Positions 11,015 to 24,000 are shown, counted from the stretch's first letter. The stretch is 64,000 nucleotides of DNA from Siphonodentalium dalli (GCA_032622095.1 CP136069.1:85336958-85400957), one strand, 5' to 3'. A program made the numbers and translations. Notes: generated by a model not told the origin, from the letters alone.

Positions 11015-11721
11015 CGGTGAGTATCAAACGTGTTACATTTATGCCCCAATTGCCAACCAATAATATTGTCATGTTGGGAAATATGGACCCGGTATGTGTC
11101 TTAAATATTGTACCATTTGAGAAATCATAAGCTATACCATATTAATATAAATTTACGCGATGTTTTGTGCGAGGCGAAAATCGAAATTGTTTTGTTGTTT
11201 CTGGCAACCCGAACATGGGGAGCAGACGCAACTATACCCCGCAAGACATCAGATCTTCGCCCCAAACATAAATCGTCAAGCAATTGACCAATAACGATAA
11301 TTTAATCTTACCTGACTTGCCGAACATCTGAATTCAGGAATGATATCGCATATGTCTGATCTTACAGAAGATGTGTCCGGAATGGATTAAATGGAATCTC
11401 CCAATCAGATATAAAAGTGTACATTGGACTAGTTTATTATTCATAATGGATTGATCTTCAAGAAATATAATCAGGCGACAGATACTACCAATACATAATG
11501 ATTTCGATTCTTTTGTGGCCGATTGTCAACTTATTAACTGAACACTATACCTGAGGGAAATACTCATTTATGAGTATTTTACAAAGAAAGGATTAAACTC
11601 GAATGAATTTAATAGATGCAGAAAAATTAAAACAGCTCGGATTCGGCTACAGTTTTAATTAAGATTAGACTCTCAAACAAGCTCGCGTTATGGAGTTTAT
11701 AAAGGAAACAGCGGGGAATTA

Positions 11722-12171
11722 CAGTAATTCTCTAATTAATCGACCTCTTAACCCTTTACCCAACAGAAGGGCCCTGTGCCAATGCATTCTCTTATATATG
11801 CGAGTCGACCATAGGTCGCCTCGCATATATAAGAGAATGCATTGGCTTAACACATTAAAAATTATAAAATTGTTAAAGAATGTAAGAAAAAATTGTAAAA
11901 AGTGTTAAAAAAAGATTTTTGTTAGGCCAATGCATTCTCTTATATATGCGAGGCGACCTATGGTCGACTCGCATATATAAGAGAATGCATTGGCACAGGG
12001 CATAACTGTAACTATCACAATGTGGTCAAGGAGCCGGTTCCAATGATATCCATATGTGTATGGTTCTATTGAGACAGACCGAAGATATTTTAGGCTGTTG
12101 AAGCTTTATTTGGCCGGTTTTGGCCGGTTTGTTGGGTAAAGGGTTAACCACAGCAGAATTATGGGTAACTG
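11722..12171. mobile_element. 450-bp TA-flanked double-hairpin MITE
   Basis: The ends read TA-CAGT and ACTG-TA, as in Tc1/mariner-type elements. The block TTAACCCTTTACCCAAC is inverted at both sides (11750 and 12130). Inside sit two inverted copies of a ~76-bp sequence (11770-11846 and 11927-12001), each of which is itself a near-perfect hairpin around CGACCATAGGTCG. The right end shares TTAACCACAGCAGAATTATG with the palindrome at 51441-51571 and the half copy at 43655. The 72-codon ORF in it is chance. Confidence 0.85.
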
Positions 12172-12172
12172 T

Positions 12173-12791
12173 ACATTACCACCACGAAACATTGATTCAG
12201 TGTCAGCCGATTACAACATATAACGGTCAAGCGATGACGCCAATCAGGCGACTGTCGGCATTCCTATACGGCGAAAAGTCGATCCGCCACATAGCTAAAC
12301 ATAGCATTATGGATTAGTTTCTGTCATATTCATAATAACAACTACTTAAATTGAGAAATAATACATAGCAAGGAGAATTTTCAAGATTTTCAACAGATAA
12401 CGCCTGGTTTTGTTATTGGCGAAAACCTAAACCGAAAGGATATATATAAGTGTAACTTTGATTAAAACTGATTCGGCTAATATATAGAACCAAGCATCTT
12501 TGATAGGTGTGATGCTCTCGAGAACATGGGCATATGTGTGGGCTCACATAATACAATATAGATGAGAAAACATAATTAAATAAAAAAAAGTCAACAATGA
12601 ATCATAACAAAATATTAACATTGATCCCTCATGATTATAAATATATTATACGAAGCCTCTAGCTAGCCATATGCATTTAATATTTACAACTCTTCAGTAT
12701 AATACAGCAATCAAGATGTTGGACATATCGGTGGCAATGTATACAGACCATATGCTAAATGTGATAGTACAACGATCATTTCTGCACACAG
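12173..12791. other. Intron, no recognised element
   Basis: The DNA is AT-rich with no ORF or repeat I can support. It ends with the acceptor TTCTGCACACAG of the exon at 12792. Confidence 0.55.
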
Positions 12792-12921
12792 GTCTTTCCT
12801 GGAAGTGGCTACGTTTTTGCAAAGAAAAAGCATGAAGTGGATAAGATAATTATGTCCGTCGTCGGTGCTGCAGGAATTCCCAAAGCGGTCACGAATACTA
12901 ACTTGTTCGGCTGCTTTACGC
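12792..12921 (+). CDS. Mucin-like gene, module 1 second exon
   Basis: The exon is flanked by CTGCACACAG and GTAAGTC, enters in phase 0 and exits in phase 1. It encodes 43 residues starting VFPGSGYVFAKKK and ending TNLFGCF. It matches the size, phase and closing Cys of the other second exons (30364-30517 and 45407-45530) and supplies the C-terminal half of module 1. Spliced to 15644, the split codon becomes Pro and the Thr/Pro tract follows directly. Confidence 0.75.
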
Positions 12922-13609
12922 GTAAGTCGCTGCATCCTATGTTTCACCCGATCCTCCTATTTATTACACGTATAAGTCTTAAAGAGGGGTACTTACGCCA
13001 TTTTCAATAAATTCCCGGTAATAACATCGATCTAATATCGATAGTTTATAGAAAAATAAGTAATTTGAGTCGAAGATATATTCTGTAAATGTTCATGTTA
13101 ATAAGTTATTCAAAAACCGAAGATAATAATTTGATATTATCCACGAATTTCGTGTGCAAGACGTAATCGAATTAATTGACGGATAGTGGTTTGGGCAAGG
13201 TATGGCACACATGATCGTGTTAAGAAATATGTTGATACAGGGCGTAAACTGAAGCCACTCACTGACTCTTGACTATACAATAACTTATATGAGTCTATGT
13301 GACTAGTGTGCATATAATATAACATTTAATTATATTTAATAAAACAATAATTACTCGACAATGATAATTTGTATTTTCGCATGAATTCCGGCTAATCTGC
13401 CATCCGTAGCATTACTTCGTACTCAACATACTTTCAATTAATGGGCATCTGGTTACCTTATTCTACGATTCAAAGACCATAGAAACAAACGACAATATTT
13501 TGGTTCAGTATCCCTTTAAGCAAACATGCAGTCTTGTATCGACCACAATTTCAACATATGTAACTGACAATAGAAACACGCCATGCGTGCGGTGCTTTGC
13601 GCTTTGTAG

Positions 13610-14952
13610 TAATAACAAGCATTATTATATGATCATAAACTTTCTTCTAAAAGTCCCTTCCTAAATCATACGGAAAAGGAGTTGATAAATAGAGGATATC
13701 CAGTGTGTTTAGTGGATACCGAAAATTATCTCACGATTGAACGAGACAAATGTATATTTTTCGCGAGTGGTTTGACACGAGCGAAAAATAAAAATTTGTC
13801 GCGGTCACGAATGATCTAATTTTCTGTATCCACTCAAAAACACGAGATTTTATTTTTATTTTACAGGTGCTGTGAATACACCCATTATAACACATGTCAC
13901 ATTCAAATCTGATACTTCATAATAGAATTATACTAATTCTACTAATGCCTATACCATATATGGTTAACATTTTACAATTCCATGATGGTTATTCAAGAAA
14001 TTCAGTTACGTCATACAATGAAAGTGTAATTTGCTATATCTTTGGTGGATAAATATTGTTATCTGGTAGCGATTTATTCTATAATCTATTGTTGAGCGTA
14101 TAATGAATCTCTACTGGATTTTCCTATAAATAGAAATGATGGGTTAATAACAATCTCACGTGACATCATGAGTTATTAATAGGAATTACATTTTGACTTG
14201 TTGAATCACATTGTTGTGCATTCGATTGATCCATGTACATATATACACGGGTCATTGAGGCATTTCAGGCCTACTGTGGTTGGTAACATTGGTAGATCAT
14301 ATGATAAAACACTTATTGCATTATTTCGAGGTTGACATGGAGATTTATCAACCATTGGAAGTAAATATTCACCTCGGCCACAGGGAATAAATGTATAATA
14401 ACATTGTTTCGAGGTTGACATGGAGATTTATCAACCATTGGAAGTAAATATTCACCTCGGCCACAGGGAATAAATGTATAATAACCCAAAATCATAATAT
14501 ACATTTATTGCATTGTTTCGATGTTGACATGAGGCTTTATCAACCCGAGGAAGTTAATATTCACCGAGGGTGCAAGCCGAGGTTAATATTAACTTCCAAG
14601 GTTGATAAATCCTCATGTCAACCTCGAAACAATGCAATAAGTGTTTTATTATATGATCTACCAATGTTATCAAGCCCATTAGGCCTGAAATACCTCAATG
14701 TTCTGTATATATATGCACATGGATCCATCAAATACACAGCAATGTGATTCAAGAAGTCAACATTTAATAAACAGGATTACAATTCCTATTAATAACTCAT
14801 GACGTCATGTGATCTTGTTATTAACCCATCTGTCCTATTTATAGGACAATCCAGTGGATATCATGATTTATATTATCAACTCCCTTTTCGTATAATTTAG
14901 TATGGGAATGTTAGAAGAAAGTTTATGATCATATAATAATACCCGTTATTTC
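13610..14952. mobile_element. 1.34-kb foldback element
   Basis: The outer arms (ATTATTATATGATCATAAAC and the following GTTGATAA region) and long inner arms (GAGTTATTAATAGGAATT, then TGGTAGATCATATGATAAAA) are inverted between 13610-14400 and 14580-14952. The left arm carries an extra insertion at about 13711-14105. The centre repeats a ~80-bp unit (CGAGGTTGACATGGAGATTT onward) twice near 14328 and 14409 and again diverged near 14520. ORFs in it are shadows of these repeats. It lies in the intron before the first Thr/Pro exon. Confidence 0.8.
13711..13852. mobile_element. Small palindromic MITE nested in the foldback
   Basis: The left flank GTGTTTAGTGGATACCGAAA pairs with the right flank TTTCTGTATCCACTCAAAAA. 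The centre is TTTTTCGCGAGTGG...GAGCGAAAAA. The arrangement and several words match the palindrome at 55236-55382, so the two are likely one family. It is present only in the left arm of the larger foldback and therefore inserted later. Confidence 0.65.
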
Positions 14953-15643
14953 GTTAAATCCCTTTTACGTGATAACGGGCATGTCCAAAGATTCACACTG
15001 CAAATAGACACAAATTTTTAAATACAAATGAGGGGGGTGGGTATGCAAAACCGTGGAGGGAATGCCACATTCTAAGAAACTAACTAAAATTTCATTTACG
15101 GGGAAGAGGCCTGACGTTTTCAACAGTATTCATTTGTTTAATTACATGTAGCTATACTGCGGACGTTATTGTCCATACAATGTGGTCGTTTGTTTGCTTT
15201 GTTCTTGTTCTAAACGAGAAGCAGATACTATAAAAAGGCCTCATTTAATTAGATTAATGCAACTATCATACATATGGGATTATCAAAAGCCCACATCATT
15301 GGTCTTTCATAGGCTTCGCTATGGTGCTCTGAAGTGGTCCTATTGGATCAAAACGTTTGTTTGCATGGCAATGCACGGAAGACTTTTGAGGTGGACATTG
15401 GGAAAACTTGTTTACGGCGGTATACCAACCTGGTTTGAGCGACATTTCTTCAAGTAAATGCATACTACACACGTAGTACCCATTCAAATGCTAAAGTCGC
15501 AGACCAAACCTTGTGCAATTAACTTCCAAGTTTGTAGACTCTACGTCATATTATGAATCCAGAATAATACCATATCGTTGTGCCAGCTGCCCTCCTTTGG
15601 TTTATTTTCTTTTATCCCGAATATCAAATCCAAACCATTCCAG
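14953..15643. other. Intron, no recognised element
   Basis: A 91-codon ORF at 15182-15457 has no family I recognise and no splice context. The stretch ends with the acceptor CAAACCATTCCAG of the Thr/Pro exon. Confidence 0.5.
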
Positions 15644-18600
15644 CACAAACAACCACCACAGCATCCACTACGACACCAACGAGAACAACCACGACGACAA
15701 CACCAACAACTACAACCACAATAACACCAACAACTACAACCAAAACCACACCAACAACTACAACCACAACAACACCAACAACTACAATCACAACGACACC
15801 AACAACTACAACCACAACCATTCCAACAACTACAACCACGACCACACCAACAAATACCACCACAACGCCAACAACTACGACACCAACAACTACGACCACG
15901 ACCACACCAACAACTACAACCACAACAACACCAACAACTACAACAACCACCACACCAACAACAACAACCACAACGACACCAACAACTACAACCACCATCA
16001 CACCAACAACTACTACCACAACAACACCAACAACTACAACCACAACGACACCAACGACTACAACCACAACGCCAACAACTACAACCACTACCACACCAAC
16101 AACTACAACCACAACGACACCAACGACTACAACCACAACGCCAACAACTACAACCACTACCACACCAACAACTACAACCACTACGACACCAACAACTACA
16201 ACCACCACCACACCCACAACTACAACAACTACACCAACAACTACAACCACAACAACACGAACGACTACAACAACAACGCCAACAACTGCAACCACGACCA
16301 CACCAACAACTACAACCACAACACCAACAACTACAACCGCAACAACACCATCAACTACAACCACTACGACACCAACAACTACAACCACGACCCCACCAAC
16401 AACTACAACCACAACACCAACAACTACAACCACAACGACACCAACAACTAAGACAACGACCACACCAACTACTACAACCACAACGACACCAACGACTACA
16501 ACCACAACGCCAACAACTACAACCATGACCACACCAACAACTACAACCACAACGCCAACAACTACAACCACGACAACACCAACAACTACAACCACTACGA
16601 CACCAACAACTACAACCACAACGCCAACAACTACAACCACTACCACACCAACAACTACCACAACGACCACACCAACTACTACAACCACGACCACACCAAC
16701 AACTACAACCACAACGCCAACAACTACAACCGCGACAACACCAACAACTACAACACAAACAACTACAACCACCACCACACCAACAACTACAACAACTACA
16801 CCAACTACTACAACCACACCAACGGCTACAACCACAACCACACCAACGACTACAACCACGACCACACCAACAACTACAACCACAACGCCACCAACAACTA
16901 CAACCACAACGACACCAACAACTACAACCACTACGACACCAACAACTACAACCACAACGACACCAACAACTACAACCACGATCACACCAACAACTACAAC
17001 CACAACGCCAACAACTACAACCACGACAACACCAACAGCTACAACCACTACGACACCAACAACTACAACAACAACGCCAACAACTACAACCACGATCACA
17101 CCAACAACTACAAGAACGACCACACCAACTACTACAACCACGACCACACCAACAACTACAACCACTACGACACCAACAACTACAACCACAACGCCAACAA
17201 CTACAACGACAACGACACCAACAACTACAACCACAACGACACCAACAACAACGGCCACACCAACTACTACAACCACGACCACACCAACAACTACAACCAC
17301 AACACCAACAACTACAACCACGACCACACCAACAACTACAACAACAACACCAACAACTACAACCACTACGACACCAACAACTACAACCACAACGCCAACG
17401 ACTACAACAACGACCACACCAACAACTACAACAGCAACGTCAACAACTACAACCACACCAACAACTACAACCACAACGCCAACAACTACAACCACGACCA
17501 CACCAACAACTACAACCACTACGGCACCAACAACCACAACGCCAACAACTACACCCACTACCACACCAACAACTACAACAACGACCACATCAACTACTGC
17601 AACCACGACCACACCAACAACTACAACCACAACGCCAACATCTACAACCACGACCACACCAACAACTACAACCACTACGACACCAACAACTACAACCACT
17701 ACACCAACAACTACAACCACAACAACACCAACAACTACAACAACGACCACACCAACTACTACAACCACAACCACACCAACGACTACAACCACAACGCCAA
17801 CAACTACAACCACGACCATACCAACAACTACAACCACAACGACACCAACAACTACAACAACAACGACACCAACAACTACAACAACGACCACACCAACAAC
17901 TACAACCACAACGCCAACAACTACAACCACGACCACACCAACAACTACAACCACAACGACACCAACAACTACAACAACAACGACACCAACAACTACAACC
18001 ACGACCACACCAACAACTACAACCACAACGCCAACAACTACAACCACGACGACACCAACAACTACAACCACAACGACACCAACAACTACAACCACAACGC
18101 CAACAACTACAACCACTACGACACCAACAACTACAACAACGACCACGCCAACTACTACAACCACGACCACACCAACAACTACAACCACTACGACACCAAC
18201 AACTGCAACCACAACGCCAACAACTACAACCACGACCACACCAACCACAACGCCAAAAACTAGAACCACAACGACACCAACAACTACAACCACAACGACA
18301 CCAACAACTACAAGCACACCACCAACAACTACAACCACAACGACACCAACAACTACAACCACGACCACACCAACTACTACAACCACGACCACACCAACAA
18401 CTACAACCACTACGACACCAACAACTACAACCACAACGCCGACAACTACAACCACAACGACACCAACAACTATAACCACAACGACACCAACAACTACAAC
18501 AACGACCACACCAACTACTACAACCACGACCACACCAACCACTACAACCACTACCACACCAACAACCACAACTTCAACAACTATAACTACAACAACACCA

Positions 18601-18658
18601 ACTATTACAACAACGTCAGCAACCACAACAACCACCCCAACAACAACAACTACTGCAT
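15644..18658 (+). CDS. Mucin-like gene, Thr/Pro exon 1
   Basis: This ~3.0-kb exon (about 1,005 codons) is almost entirely Thr with a Pro every seventh or eighth residue (PTTTTTT and PTTTTTTT units). Rare Ala, Ser, Ile, Lys, Arg or Met replacements occur. Such a tract would be densely O-glycosylated in a secreted or surface mucin (family knowledge). The DNA is nearly A/C only, with synonymous Thr codons in a fixed order (CCA ACA ACT ACA ACC...). The exon starts after ATTCCAG in phase 1 and ends at CTGCAT before GTATGT in phase 1, so it can be skipped or shuffled without breaking the frame. An apparent in-frame stop at 18709 lies in the intron. Antisense (Val/Gly) and other-frame (Asn/His/Tyr) ORFs are shadows. 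Confidence 0.85.
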
Positions 18659-19364
18659 GTATGTATGCAACTACTATAGTAGGTTTAGGTAACATTGACA
18701 TGTTAGTATAGCAATTTACTGAGTATACCATGCAGCACCGTTTAGTTGATATAATTAGGTGAAGTTAAACGTATAACCATGGGCTGGTTTCAGCATTCTG
18801 TAAGAGTTTAATTTGTATATAAGGCAAAAGTCGCAGTCTCTATATAATAGCGAATTCTGATTACTAAACTCTATGCCTACCACGGGAAGTCGTCTGCTCG
18901 TCCCAAATATTTGGTCCAATAGCGAGATGTTTCCATCCAATAATCCAGACCACAATGCGTGGGTATATTAATGTCTTGATAGGTCGAACGCGCGTTACTG
19001 TGCCCGTATGTTGGATTTGAGCTCGTGCACAAATTCCTCCCTTGCTTCCTGGTGGCTAGGCAAAACCTCATATTTTGCCGTAACGTTCGGACCAAAGTCT
19101 TAGTCCGTTTATCCGAGCATTGGCATCGACAACATCGCGAATGGATCGTTGAATGATTCCTATTTCAAATAATACAAACAAACACCCTCCAGTCCATGTT
19201 TATCCTTAGCTTTTACTTTGATTTTACAGCGACTATCGTCTCAGAAGGTCGTCATTTATCCATGTTGATCTCTCTCAAACAAAATGTCGGATAATTCACA
19301 ATTTTTACCCCATCCGAGTCTTTTCAATTAAAAAACACGGTACAATACGGCCTGTCACTAACTC
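18659..19364. other. Intron, no recognised element
   Basis: No ORF or repeat is supported. The start is the GTATGT donor of the Thr/Pro exon. Confidence 0.5.
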
Positions 19365-19606
19365 GCGGCCATATTGGATCCACCCGGTCTAGTTCCGTGG
19401 TTTTAGTGCTGCATTTCAAAGTTTTGGAGTAGCATTTCATATATGGAAGTCATGAATAATTCAAAAGCTACATATATGGAAATGCCAAACCTTTGACCTG
19501 TAGCACTAAAGCCAATGCACCTGGGCTGGAAGAATCTCTGAAACCACGGAACGGAGCTGGATGAATCCAATACAACCGCGACCCAGTGATCTCGCTTATA
19601 TCATTA
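19365..19606. mobile_element. Foldback element, family B
   Basis: The left half (CGGCCATATTGGATCC, TTCCGTGGTTT, TTTGGAGTAGCATTTCATAT) is inverted in the right half (CCATATATGG to GGATGAATCCAATACAACCG). The arms are about 110 bp and diverged. A half copy of the same family is at 23228-23375. Confidence 0.75.
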
Positions 19607-20670
19607 AACTCTCAATTCAGACATACCGGCAGCTGACAATTTATCTGCGCATATAAATCAGCACATGGCAAGTATCGATTTTGTTTTGATAGCGACGAAA
19701 CCTGTTGAATGTTCTGAAATATTTTCTACATTCACTTCGTGACATCATCTGCATATTCAAAATGACCCGACCTGGATTATGAAGCTGAGTTCGCTGATTG
19801 CCCTTGAATATATAAGTATTCACGTCGATCGTGTTAAAACAAAATATACAGATGTCACAAACTGAAAGCGAAAATATGACGACATATTTCTGAATTACCA
19901 TCTAATTTCGTCGTTATAAAATTGATAATGACGATGTGCTGCTTTAGATAGGTAAATATGTTATCAGCTGATACACCTGCTAAATAAAAGACGACCCACA
20001 ACATCGTGTCCACATTTTAGGTTGTCTCAGATAGTCACTTACACTAAAGAAATTTCCAAGGATTCTCGTATTAGTTTTCGTTCGCTTTGTTATTTAATAG
20101 AAAGCAAATAATGAATCGCATGTTATTTTTTGTGATTGCTCCGTCTATGCCAGTTTAAAATAGGGATTGTGTGGTTAAAACTGAGTAAATTGTCAATTTG
20201 ATCTTGGACACGATGCAACTTTCATTTTTAATAATGTTGCATGTGCATGTATTCAAACATTCTGGGTGCAGTCAGGTCCGATTCCTAAATTATACCGACC
20301 CATCGACAAAGGTTAAAGTTTTGGAGTACCATCCATTTGTAAACAGTCTATATTGCGAGCAGATTCATAACAGCAGTTTAGTAAATGTTGAGTGAAAGCA
20401 CTTTTTTTAGAATTGTTCTGTGGCAATGTCATCAATAGAGTTAGATTCTAATATTCAGACGATTAAGCGATTGACCATGACCGTATTGAAAGATTTTGTA
20501 CGGCAAAAAGTGTTCAGACTTGATTGTCACTGGAGATAAATAAAGAAAGGCTGCTGCTCGTTCGTTTTCGGCCTGGGAAAATTGAATACTATATAAAAAA
20601 GTTTACAATCATTTCCAAACAATTGTGAGTCTTGACATTGACAATCACTATTAAAAGCATAAAATGCATA
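19607..20670. other. Intron, no recognised element
   Basis: Short ORFs at 19641-19901 (minus) and 20198-20395 (plus) lack recognisable domains and splice sites. I see nothing else. Confidence 0.5.
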
Positions 20671-21070
20671 TGGTAGGCCAAATTCATATTTATTAAATTG
20701 TCATTTCATTTCAAGTGTAAATAAGCGTGATTTCATTATGCTTAAAAACGTAAATCCGTTTCGCTTAATTATATTACGCTTAAGCGTAATTCAGATTAAT
20801 TCAGACACCCTCTATCAAAACTCCCCTCATGTCGAAATCGGTGAAACCTTTGACGTATATTAATATCTCAGGCATTGAGTCAAAATAAATTTTCAATAGC
20901 ATATATAGGCCTGGCATCGCTCAAAATGATACAATTTTAAATCATACCATTATACGGTAAAGCGTAATTCATTCCATTACGCTAGAGCATATATAGTCAC
21001 ATTATTCTTCAACGTAAATGAATTACGCTTTTAAAAAGCGTAATAGCTAATAAATGTTCATCTGGCCTTC
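20671..21070. mobile_element. Diverged foldback rich in GCGTAAT
   Basis: TGGTAGGCCAAATTCATATT at the left resembles the inverse of AATGTTCATCTGGCCTTCCA at the right. Between them the words GCGTAATTCA, ACGCTTAAGCGT and ACGTAAAT recur on both strands. It looks like an old foldback element of about 400 bp. Confidence 0.55.
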
Positions 21071-22381
21071 CATAAATGCACCCCCCGTAACTTCATTAGT
21101 TTGCACATCTGTTTGAAACACCCGCACTGATACACATGGACACATATACAGATACAATATGGGACATACACGTAGAGAAAGTGGGTGTGTCCATGTTTGC
21201 GGGGAGTTTTTCTTATCAATGTTCCTGCTAATGCATGTATATTATGAACATGTTAGGTTTTGGAAACATAAAAATTATATTTGTCATATATATAGTGATT
21301 ATTATGCTTGTGAACAAATAGTTATGCTATTATTTTCCTAGAAGTGAAAAATGTTTGGAGGTCAATTTAAGATTGCATGAATACAATGAGCCACATTAAA
21401 TTAGGGGGGGGGGGGGGGTGACAGTTAATTTTAGAAATGAGGTGCATGTCTGCTTGGACAACTAAGTGAGGACTAACTGAATGCAATTGATTTGAGTGAA
21501 ATCAACCAAAGGATTGAGATCACTATTTTTCTTCACTTATTTGTTATTTAAATCCTGATTAGAAACTGAAATTATTCTAATTTGAGATAGCGTTTACGAA
21601 TGGATAATGAAAACATGCATACCATGCAAATATTCAATTAATTGAATGGTGTCCATATTAGCGCTGAATTAGGGACGTGGCTAAAGTGTCCCGATTGTGG
21701 GGGGGGGGGGGGGCGTCCACATCGAAATGTTCAACTGCACCCCTCGACCCTGATCCAGATCAAACTCACCATGTTCGCAAACAATTTATTTCCAATTGGT
21801 ACCTTAAACTTTCCAAGTGTTGGAATGTTCAACCTGCATGATATCCCATAAGGTATAAGAACACGATTTATTGGTTTTTATATGGGGTATGAATAATAGG
21901 AAAAAAAACGTATCTGAGGGGCATAGTGTAGCATATGTTAAATGTGATATTACTGGTTTGGCAAGCGGCAGCACGATCCCTGTTTATGTGCCTCACCAAC
22001 TAATTCACCGGGCCCCGCAACTTGTTCTGCACCCATGGTACAACATGGACATGATTACACTGTTCGGACCAACAAACGATGAGCGCACGAGAGGACACAT
22101 ATACATTTCACATAAACAAATGCTCAAAGGGTGCGAATCTCCACTATTTTACAGAGAGAGTGATCAACATATGGAATACGACAGTTTGTCGTGGAGGCAG
22201 GGAATGTCAGTGATTTTAAAAATCTGCTAGACGTCCAGGATTGGCATCCGCGCTATGACTATGACTAGCAGCCTAAAATATAAATATATATGTTTTTCAA
22301 AACAGGACAAAAGTCAGAGCGACTTACATAGGACAAATATATGATATTGATGATATGATATAAATAATACATTTCTAACAG
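21071..22381. other. Intron with two poly-G tracts
   Basis: Runs of 15 G occur at 21404-21418 and 21699-21713. ORFs at 21642 and 21871 are partly low complexity and unrecognised. The stretch ends with the acceptor TTTCTAACAG. Confidence 0.5.
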
Positions 22382-22605
22382 ATCCGTGCCAGTACACTAG
22401 ACAAGACATCGATGCACTCACGTCATCCAGCGTGAATATTGTCGAATTGGTGTCTGACCCGCAAACCAAACAGTACCAGATAACGTTCAACTCTACCAAT
22501 TACACTCTTGACATCCTCTCAACAAAGATCACCATCACGAACACATGGTTCCTCGAGATAACATACTACACAGTGGATAACCCGGTCCCCATGGGAACCA
22601 TGAAG
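22382..22605 (+). CDS. Mucin-like gene, module 2 first exon
   Basis: The exon follows ATTTCTAACAG and precedes GTACGTG. It enters in phase 1 and leaves in phase 0. Joined to the previous exon (t|at) it reads YPCQYTRQDIDALTSSS and ends VDNPVPMGTMK, about 75 residues. The opening Cys, the hydrophobic alternation and the phases match module 1. NSTNYT contains N-glycosylation sequons, consistent with secretion. I do not recognise the domain family. Confidence 0.75.
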
Positions 22606-23227
22606 GTACGTGTATATATAAAGAATACACCCACAGTAGCCGAGAATACCAATTTCTACCACAAGTGGAATTGTGGTTTTAACCACGAGCCTTTTTGGCG
22701 AGTGGTTAAAACAACATTACCACGAATGTCGAATTTTGTTTTACTCTCGGCTACTATGGGTCTATTTTATTTATGCCTTAATTATTATTTTTTATTTGTT
22801 CCGCGAAATCAACTACTGCGCTGTTTACTTTAAAATGTACATTCTCACCGAGAGACACAAACGCGACGCTATAAGGAATGTGCGTCAAGCGTAGTAATAC
22901 ATACGGTTACGTCATGACGTCATCCTGTTTCTGAGCCATCAGTCACTTGATATTACTATTCATGTTTCCTGGTTCAGATAACACTAGAAAGCTACCTTTG
23001 ATTGAAATGCAAGCAGTTTTCCTCATATCTAATTGATATTATGACAATCTATTCTGCTAACTACGATGTAGTTATATGTGTATAAACGTTTAACACACGA
23101 AATTATATGTTTGAACATTTATACCCACAGTAGTAAGCTGTATACCCTCAGTAGGTACCCTCAGTAGGGTGTAAAGATGAAATCAAAGTTCCAACATACT
23201 TAGTAGGTCCATGACAAATAATATAGA
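22606..23227. other. Intron, no recognised element
   Basis: The reading frame continues past the donor for a while (PTVAENTNFYHKWN) but has no counterpart in the other modules and I take it as intronic. Nothing else is seen. Confidence 0.45.
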
Positions 23228-23375
23228 TGTAAGCGAGATCACTGAGCCGCTACCATATTGGATCCAACCAGTTCCCATTCCACGGTTTAAGTTATACAAG
23301 TCAAATTCTGGAGTAGCATTCAATGTATGGAGTTTTGAATAATCATGAATTCCATATTCACACAAGCCTTTGCTG
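23228..23375. mobile_element. Solo half copy of foldback family B
   Basis: AAGCGAGATCACTGAGCCGC, CCATATTGGATCC, TCTGGAGTAGCATTC and TTTTGAATAATCATGA match, in order, one arm of the element at 19365-19606. The second arm is missing. Confidence 0.65.
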
Positions 23376-24000
23376 GTTGTCCAATCATCTTTCTCAGTCT
23401 CACTGTATCTATTTTGTATTGTGTTTGTGTTATATGTTTGATTTTTTATAAATAAATATTGTTTAAGCCAACCCGCGAATGTTTGTTATTGCACAATTAT
23501 CAATGAATATATAATGATAGTTACAGACTTTGATGCTTTTTTCTCATTTACCCACTGCCAGTGCCTTTGGTCCCTTTAATTTAAAAACAATCTTTCTTAT
23601 TCGTATACTCTATTTTAAAGTTATAGGTCCAACTCGAGAGTGACATCCTGCCAGGGTTATTTTATCCTCGAGCAATATAAATCTTAACCGTGTTTATAGT
23701 CCATTACAGGCGCGTATGATAATTTTTGCTTTTGGCAATTTTTGGGACCAACCCACCCCTAAACTCAAAATGTTTTCCGTTTTTGATATGTTTTTGCAGC
23801 AATTTTTGACACCCACCCTCTAGTAGCTCGGAAACAAGGATTTACGAGAGAAAAAAAACACTGAATGTATTTCCTTGCATACTATAATGACATCTGAATT
23901 GGTCTCTAACAGTATGTACGTTTCTTCGGTGCATTTTGTCATCACAATCAGTCCATTTGAAAGTTTTTTGTGTCAGATGCTGTTTGAATTCTGACTACAC

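Noticed and set aside
15513-16451. 312-codon Asn/His/Tyr-rich plus-strand ORF
   Set aside because: Other-frame reading of the Thr/Pro repeat with no splice support.
18709-18711. Stop codon as the end of the first mucin gene
   Set aside because: A GTATGT donor at 18659 in phase 1 matches the phase-1 acceptor of the next module, so the stop is taken as intronic.
15624-18731. 1,035-codon minus-strand ORF of Val/Gly repeats
   Set aside because: It is the antisense of the Thr/Pro repeat; its length follows from the lack of stops in A/C-only DNA.
22606-22833. Continuation of the module 2 ORF past 22605
   Set aside because: The GTACGTG donor at the position equivalent to the other modules and the loss of pattern afterwards indicate intron.
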